This document shows positions 15,482 through 18,765 of a DNA stretch of 18,765 nucleotides, piece by piece. The notes below the pieces were generated by a model. The model saw nothing but the letters and a program-made list of their open reading frames with translations. It was not told the DNA's origin and did not search any database. Both the position numbers and the translations under genes were made by a program. The DNA is from Gammaproteobacteria bacterium UBA4475 (GTDB lineage: Bacteria > Pseudomonadota > Gammaproteobacteria > Pseudomonadales > Azotimanducaceae). The stretch is from assembly GCA_002389265.1 (NCBI GenBank), contig DGOD01000251.1, forward strand, positions 1-18,765, written 5' to 3'. Position 1 is the first letter of the stretch. Each line of letters starts with the position of its first letter.

Positions 15482-15503
15482 GGGGTCGATGTTTACCGAC
15501 CCC
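15482..15503 (-). terminator. Hairpin after the SDR gene
   Basis: GGGGTCG (15482-15488) pairs with CGACCCC (15497-15503) around an 8-nt loop, 12 bp past the SDR stop in the direction of transcription. On the minus strand only TT follows, so it is a weak or Rho-aided terminator candidate. It would partly separate the SDR from the asparaginase-like gene. Confidence 0.45.
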
Positions 15504-15515
15504 GAGTCGACGACC

Positions 15516-16328
15516 CTAGCTGGTAAACATACCACCAGCCGGAAACAGGATCTGACCTGCATAATAGGAAGACTCATCGGTCGACAGAAATAGTGCTGTG
15601 TTGGCGATCTCTACTGGCTTGCCGTAGCGGGCCATCGGAGTCATGCCCATGGCCATCATATTGCCTTCGTTTTCACTTCGAAGATTAGCCGTCATGGGTG
15701 TCTCCACAAAGCCCGGCCCAATGGAATTAACGCGAATCTCATGAGGCATCAGCTCCAGACTGAGCACCTTGGTCAACATCTCAACACCCGCCTTTGAGAC
15801 ACAATAGTCTGCCGCGCCCACCAAAGGCCGGCGAGCCGCGACCGACGCTATATTGACGATCGTGCCTTTGACGCCGCCTTCAATCATCAGCCTCGCCATC
15901 ACCTTGTTCGTCAGCATCACCCCGGTGAGATTGACCTCTAGCACTTTCAGCCAGTTTTCCAACGGCTTATTGATCACATGACCCGCCTCAGGGTCCACAT
16001 CAGCGTCGGCTTGCGCCTCGTCGGTGGCACTGCCGCTGGCAATACCGGCCGCGGCAATCACCGCATCAACTCGACCAAATTTGGCCAGCGTGGCGGCACC
16101 CAAGGCCTCCGTGGCGGCCTCCGAGGTCACATCGGTCTGCACAAAGATCACATCAGCACCATACTCTGCCTGTAAGCTGGCGACAGACTCTGCACCCTTA
16201 TCTGCAAATAAATCCGCCAGCACCAGCTTTGCACCTTCTGCTGCGAACCGACAGGCGCAAGCATAACCAATACCACTGGTGCCACCTGTGATCACCGCGA
16301 CCTTGTTCAACATACGATTTCCAGACAT
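15516..16328 (-). CDS. SDR-family NAD-dependent oxidoreductase with an acidic loop insert
   Basis: A 270-residue classical short-chain dehydrogenase. It has TGGTSGIG (14-21), Asp39 at the end of strand 2 (VLADL), which favours NAD(H), AAAG at 92-95 in place of NNAG, Asn133, Ser162 and catalytic Tyr175/Lys179 in YCVSK. IGPGFVETPM (203-212) is the usual substrate-loop entry. Residues 101-120, rich in Asp, Glu and Ala, form an insert between strand 4 and helix 4 that most SDRs lack. A GGAGAAG ribosome site supports ATG 16328. The gene is divergent from the CrtC/AttH-like gene, and both promoters appear to share a 216-bp gap. The substrate is unknown; secondary alcohols of cyclic or fatty compounds would fit the neighbours. 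Confidence 0.85.
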   Translation of the reverse strand: MSGNRMLNKVAVITGGTSGIGYACACRFAAEGAKLVLADLFADKGAESVASLQAEYGADVIFVQTDVTSEAATEALGAATLAKFGRVDAVIAAAGIASGSATDEAQADADVDPEAGHVINKPLENWLKVLEVNLTGVMLTNKVMARLMIEGGVKGTIVNIASVAARRPLVGAADYCVSKAGVEMLTKVLSLELMPHEIRVNSIGPGFVETPMTANLRSENEGNMMAMGMTPMARYGKPVEIANTALFLSTDESSYYAGQILFPAGGMFTS

Positions 16329-16346
16329 GACTTCTCCGATGACGAC

Positions 16347-16359
16347 ATAAATGATTTAT
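16347..16359. promoter_or_regulatory. 13-bp palindrome ATAAATgATTTAT, candidate operator
   Basis: Perfect 6-bp arms around a central G, 18 bp before the SDR start and overlapping the predicted SDR -10 box. The position suits a repressor site. No regulator gene is in the window, so the binding protein is unknown. Confidence 0.35.
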
Positions 16360-16382
16360 CGAAGCTAACACTGGTTCGCCAA
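16355..16382 (-). promoter_or_regulatory. Predicted sigma-70-like promoter for the SDR operon
   Basis: On the minus strand TTGGCG (16377-16382) and GATAAA (16355-16360) are 16 bp apart, each matching consensus at four of six bases. The implied leader is about 20 nt and carries the GGAGAAG ribosome site. Confidence 0.35.
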
Positions 16383-16409
16383 TGAGGCCAGCGCAATTTA
16401 GTGTAGGAT

Positions 16410-16439
16410 TTGACTTTCAGGCACCATCGCTCCCATTAT
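16410..16439 (+). promoter_or_regulatory. Predicted sigma-70-like promoter for the CrtC/AttH-like gene
   Basis: TTGACT (16410-16415, five of six) and CATTAT (16434-16439, four of six) are 18 bp apart. The -10 runs into the first unit of the 14-bp tandem repeat, so repeat copy number could alter the leader just after the start site. Confidence 0.4.
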
Positions 16440-16477
16440 CTGGCTTTGGTTATCTGACTTTGGTTATCTGACTTTCG
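16436..16477. repeat. Three 14-bp tandem repeats (TTATCTGACTTTGG)
   Basis: Units are TTATCTGGCTTTGG (16436-16449), TTATCTGACTTTGG (16450-16463) and TTATCTGACTTTCG (16464-16477). They differ at two positions in total and fill the leader region of the plus-strand gene starting at 16545. Each unit carries a TTATCT and a TGACTT word, resembling promoter hexamers. Confidence 0.9.
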
Positions 16478-16544
16478 TGAATAGCGGCGACCGCCTCACG
16501 CCACTGCTGACACAATCTATCGCACTTGAATCGAGGAACAGCTG

Positions 16545-17669
16545 ATGCTGAACAAATTTGACGACTATCCTATCCACCAGACGCCTGAACCCTTGGCCCA
16601 ACCCGCCAGCAGCGAACGTAATCAGTACGACCGCACCTGGTTCAATGGCTACTCTGCCGACGGCGACTATTATTTTGGCATCGGCATGGCGATCTACCCG
16701 CATCGTGGCATTCTCGACTGCGCCTTCAGTGTGGTGGAACGAGGGGGACGCCAGCACTGTTTCTATGGCTCTCGGCGCGCGCCACTGGAGCGCTCGGAGA
16801 TGCAGGTCGGGCCCTTCAAAATTGAAATCATCGAGCCCATGCGCCAGACTCGCGTCACGTTAGATAGCAACCCGAGCGGCATCACCTGCGATTTGACATT
16901 CTCGGCTCGCACCTCGGCCATTCAAGAAGGTCGCCAAACCCTATGGTCAGGTCCCCGGCGCGTGCTGGACTCCACTCGATTCGACCAATTTGGCGAGTGG
17001 CAAGGACAAATCAATCACCCTGATGGCGGCATTAAAGTCGAACCTAAGGTTTGTCGCGGCACCAAAGATCGATCTTGGGGTCACCGTGGCGTGGGCGAAC
17101 CGGAAACCGGAGGTGCACCACAAACCCCGGGCGGCGCATTTTTCCTCTGGGCGCCATTGTTCTGGGATGATCATATTTCCCATGCTATTTTCTTTGATGG
17201 CATGCAGGGTCAGCCCTTGCACCGGGAAGCGTTGATCGCGCCGTTGTATGCCACCCCCGCCGACGTGCCCGCTGTTGAAGATGGCAAAATTGAACGCATG
17301 GCTTATGTCCGCCATCGCGTCACCTACCACCCAGGGACTCGCCTGGCAGCAGCGGCAGAGCTCGACTTTGAAGACTTGAAAGGCGCCACACGAACTATTT
17401 GCATGGAACCGATCTTGAAGTTTCAAATGAAGGGTCTCGGCTACTCACACCCGACTTGGGGCCAAGGCATGTGGAAGGGTGAACTCGAACTCGGCGGCGA
17501 GAGCTTTGATCCTGACAGCCTCAATCCTCTGGCCCGAGAAAACCTCCATGTTCAGCAGGTCGTTCGCGCCACCGATGGTAGTCGTCAGGGCATTGGCGTT
17601 CTCGAACAAGTCTGCATCGGCCCCTATGAACCCGGTGGTTTTTCAGCGTTTCTCGATGGCGCCCAGTAA
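16545..17669 (+). CDS. Two-domain CrtC/AttH-like (calycin-type) protein, function unknown
   Basis: A 374-residue protein without a signal peptide. It is rich in beta-strand patterns, and the central motif KDRSWGHRGVGEP (174-186) recalls the conserved D-x-S-W-G-x-R of the hydroxyneurosporene synthase (CrtC)/AttH-like superfamily and the DUF7064/DUF7065 proteins. The order is an N-terminal beta domain with WFNGYSADGDYYFGIGMAIYP (about 32-52), the DRSWG motif with FFLWAPLFWDD (199-209), and a C-terminal beta domain with HPTWGQGMWKGELELGGESF. CrtC hydrates carotenoids; relatives bind or modify hydrophobic terpenoid- or steroid-like compounds, which could suit the dehydrogenase next door, but this is inference. 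The GAGGAA ribosome site at 16533-16538 fixes the start. Confidence 0.6.
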   Translation: MLNKFDDYPIHQTPEPLAQPASSERNQYDRTWFNGYSADGDYYFGIGMAIYPHRGILDCAFSVVERGGRQHCFYGSRRAPLERSEMQVGPFKIEIIEPMRQTRVTLDSNPSGITCDLTFSARTSAIQEGRQTLWSGPRRVLDSTRFDQFGEWQGQINHPDGGIKVEPKVCRGTKDRSWGHRGVGEPETGGAPQTPGGAFFLWAPLFWDDHISHAIFFDGMQGQPLHREALIAPLYATPADVPAVEDGKIERMAYVRHRVTYHPGTRLAAAAELDFEDLKGATRTICMEPILKFQMKGLGYSHPTWGQGMWKGELELGGESFDPDSLNPLARENLHVQQVVRATDGSRQGIGVLEQVCIGPYEPGGFSAFLDGAQ

Positions 17670-17676
17670 TGGGCGC
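17659..17676 (+). terminator. GC-rich hairpin with the stop codon in its loop
   Basis: GCGCCCA (17659-17665) pairs with TGGGCGC (17670-17676) around the loop GTAA, which contains the TAA stop of the CrtC/AttH-like gene. The stem is strong, but no T-tract follows on the plus strand. It lies between two convergent genes and could slow transcription from both sides. Confidence 0.4.
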
Positions 17677-17733
17677 AAAGCCATGAATTTCGGCAAGTGC
17701 ATGGCATAGCGAAACACCGAAGAGGCGGCGAAA

Positions 17734-18648
17734 TCAGCTGATAGTCCCTATATGACGATTCGGCTTCGAATGCCGCCACTCTGCCAACAGGGTTCTCAAG
17801 GCGCTAACAAAAGCCAACGGCTGATCCAAAAACAAATGATGCTGCGCCTGAGGAATCGCCACGAACGGCACTGATTCATCCAGTACTTTAAACATAAAGT
17901 CTGCAATGTCCTGAGTGAACAGGTAGCTGTCCTCACCGTAGATCACACCCACTCGACACTGGAGTCGGGCTAAGTCTTTATGCAGATCCGTGCCGAACTC
18001 GAATTTGTTAAACATCGTGTCATCGAACTTCCAGGTCCAACCATCATCAACCTGCTTGATCGAATGGCGACCAATATAATCGAGGATATAGTCGTTCTCA
18101 CATCCCTGAGGGGGCATCAGGCGAAATCTGGCGAGGGCCGACTCGAAGTCTGGGTAGATACGTTTGCGCTTCAGCGGCGAGCTCTTCGGGTCTCGCTCCC
18201 ACTGGAAATCTGGCGGGCGTACCGCCGAATCCACGAGCACAATACCCCCCAGACGCTGACTATAGAGCAAGCCGGTTTTCAGGGTGATATAGCCGCCAAA
18301 GCTATGACCGACGATAATCGTATCGGCACCGAACCCCGCATCGTCGGCAACCGCATTAATCTGTGCAGCGAAAGCTTCTGGCGTGTAACCGTCTGAAGCA
18401 CCGCTATCGCCGGCACCCGCCAGATCAATGGCGATGGCACGATAATGATCAAGGAAAAATGGCGCGATAAAGGACCACCAGTGTGCGTGGGCACCATTAC
18501 CATGGACAAAGATCACCCCGGGCTTTGAAGTATCTGTGCCCCAGCGCAATGAATGAATCGCAACGCCATTAACATCGATTGTTTTGCTTTCCGGGACCAC
18601 TGCCAGGCTTTTCGAAAACCAGGATGGAATATTCTCTGCTACTGTCAC
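17734..18648 (-). CDS. Alpha/beta hydrolase
   Basis: A 304-residue cytoplasmic hydrolase of usual size. VIFVHGNGAHAHWW (45-58) supplies the oxyanion hole, GHSFGG (114-119) the nucleophile Ser116, VIYGED the acid Asp240, and AQHHLFLDQP the histidine (His270 or His271). LAGAGDSGASDGYTPE (77-91) is the loop common to epoxide hydrolase, C-C hydrolase and esterase-like members, and residues 145-225 form the cap. A C-C bond hydrolase, esterase or haloalkane-like activity cannot be told apart; the Ser nucleophile argues against epoxide hydrolase and haloalkane dehalogenase, which use Asp. The start is GTG 18648 with a strong GAGGG ribosome site eight bases upstream; the overlapping ATG is followed at once by a stop. 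Confidence 0.85.
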   Translation of the reverse strand: MTVAENIPSWFSKSLAVVPESKTIDVNGVAIHSLRWGTDTSKPGVIFVHGNGAHAHWWSFIAPFFLDHYRAIAIDLAGAGDSGASDGYTPEAFAAQINAVADDAGFGADTIIVGHSFGGYITLKTGLLYSQRLGGIVLVDSAVRPPDFQWERDPKSSPLKRKRIYPDFESALARFRLMPPQGCENDYILDYIGRHSIKQVDDGWTWKFDDTMFNKFEFGTDLHKDLARLQCRVGVIYGEDSYLFTQDIADFMFKVLDESVPFVAIPQAQHHLFLDQPLAFVSALRTLLAEWRHSKPNRHIGTIS

Positions 18649-18655
18649 ATATCTG

Positions 18656-18660
18656 CCCTC
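18656..18660 (-). promoter_or_regulatory. Ribosome site GAGGG fixing a GTG start
   Basis: The minus strand reads GAGGG at this place, then seven bases, then GTG at 18648. An ATG one frame over reads ATG-TGA and cannot be used, so the GTG is the start of the hydrolase. Confidence 0.7.
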
Positions 18661-18739
18661 GCATTGATCAGGCGCGCAGTCTACGCCAGTCGTTCATCTG
18701 ACCCCAGAATGATTCAAGGGCTGATGCTTCCGGTATAGG

Positions 18740-18765
18740 GGGAATGGATAGCGCGAATGGATAGC
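18740..18765. repeat. Two 13-bp tandem repeats reaching the window edge
   Basis: GGGAATGGATAGC (18740-18752) is followed directly by GCGAATGGATAGC (18753-18765), differing at one base. The array may continue beyond the edge. It lies about 100 bp upstream of the hydrolase start. Confidence 0.8.

Overview
The window looks like chromosome from a free-living, probably marine, Gram-negative gammaproteobacterium. The basis is a type IV pilus PilY1-family tip adhesin with a PilY2-like follower, lipoproteins of gammaproteobacterial type (DUF3192-like), a DUF6435/Lacal_2735-like mini-protein, a TAXI-type TRAP transporter, and several lipid- or CoA-linked enzymes. A Cellvibrionales/Spongiibacteraceae-like source fits the gene mix, but this is inference. 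There are no rRNA, tRNA, CRISPR, transposase or phage genes, and every intergenic gap is shorter than 300 bp.

Left part (1-7478). A very large PilY1-like gene enters from outside the left edge. Its visible part runs VCBS repeat, VCBS-like repeat, cadherin repeat, Cys-containing linker domain, von Willebrand A-like PilY1 segment, PilY1 beta-propeller and C-terminal tail. It is followed at 22 bp by a small secreted PilY2-like protein. Facing it is a 57-residue DUF6435-like gene with its own TATAAT box. Then come a periplasmic or lipoprotein DUF442-type phosphatase-like protein and a classical SDR dehydrogenase, both on the plus strand.

Middle part (7497-13045). Minus-strand genes read, in transcription order, TAXI-TRAP receptor, fused TRAP permease (4-bp ATGA overlap), a small three-helix membrane protein, and a family III CoA-transferase. 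The receptor is divergent from a plus-strand DUF3192-like lipoprotein gene.

Right part (13057-18648). A minus-strand run reads SDR, short single-domain asparaginase-like protein, double-hotdog (MaoC-like) protein, and gpsA. Divergent from the SDR is a two-domain CrtC/AttH-like (calycin-type) protein. An alpha/beta hydrolase converges on it. The SDRs, CoA-transferase, hotdog protein, CrtC/AttH-like protein and hydrolase suggest catabolism or modification of a hydrophobic carboxylate, but no pathway can be proved here.

The most unusual non-coding signal is a recurring pattern of short perfect or near-perfect tandem duplications with 13-26 bp units, at four separate intergenic places: 8671-8712, 9158-9237, 16436-16477 and 18740-18765. 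One coincides with a predicted promoter. Several gene ends also sit in hairpins without T-tracts. I did not find a defence island or other clearly new multi-gene system. The best protein-level novelty is the PilY1 fused to an adhesive VCBS/cadherin stalk.
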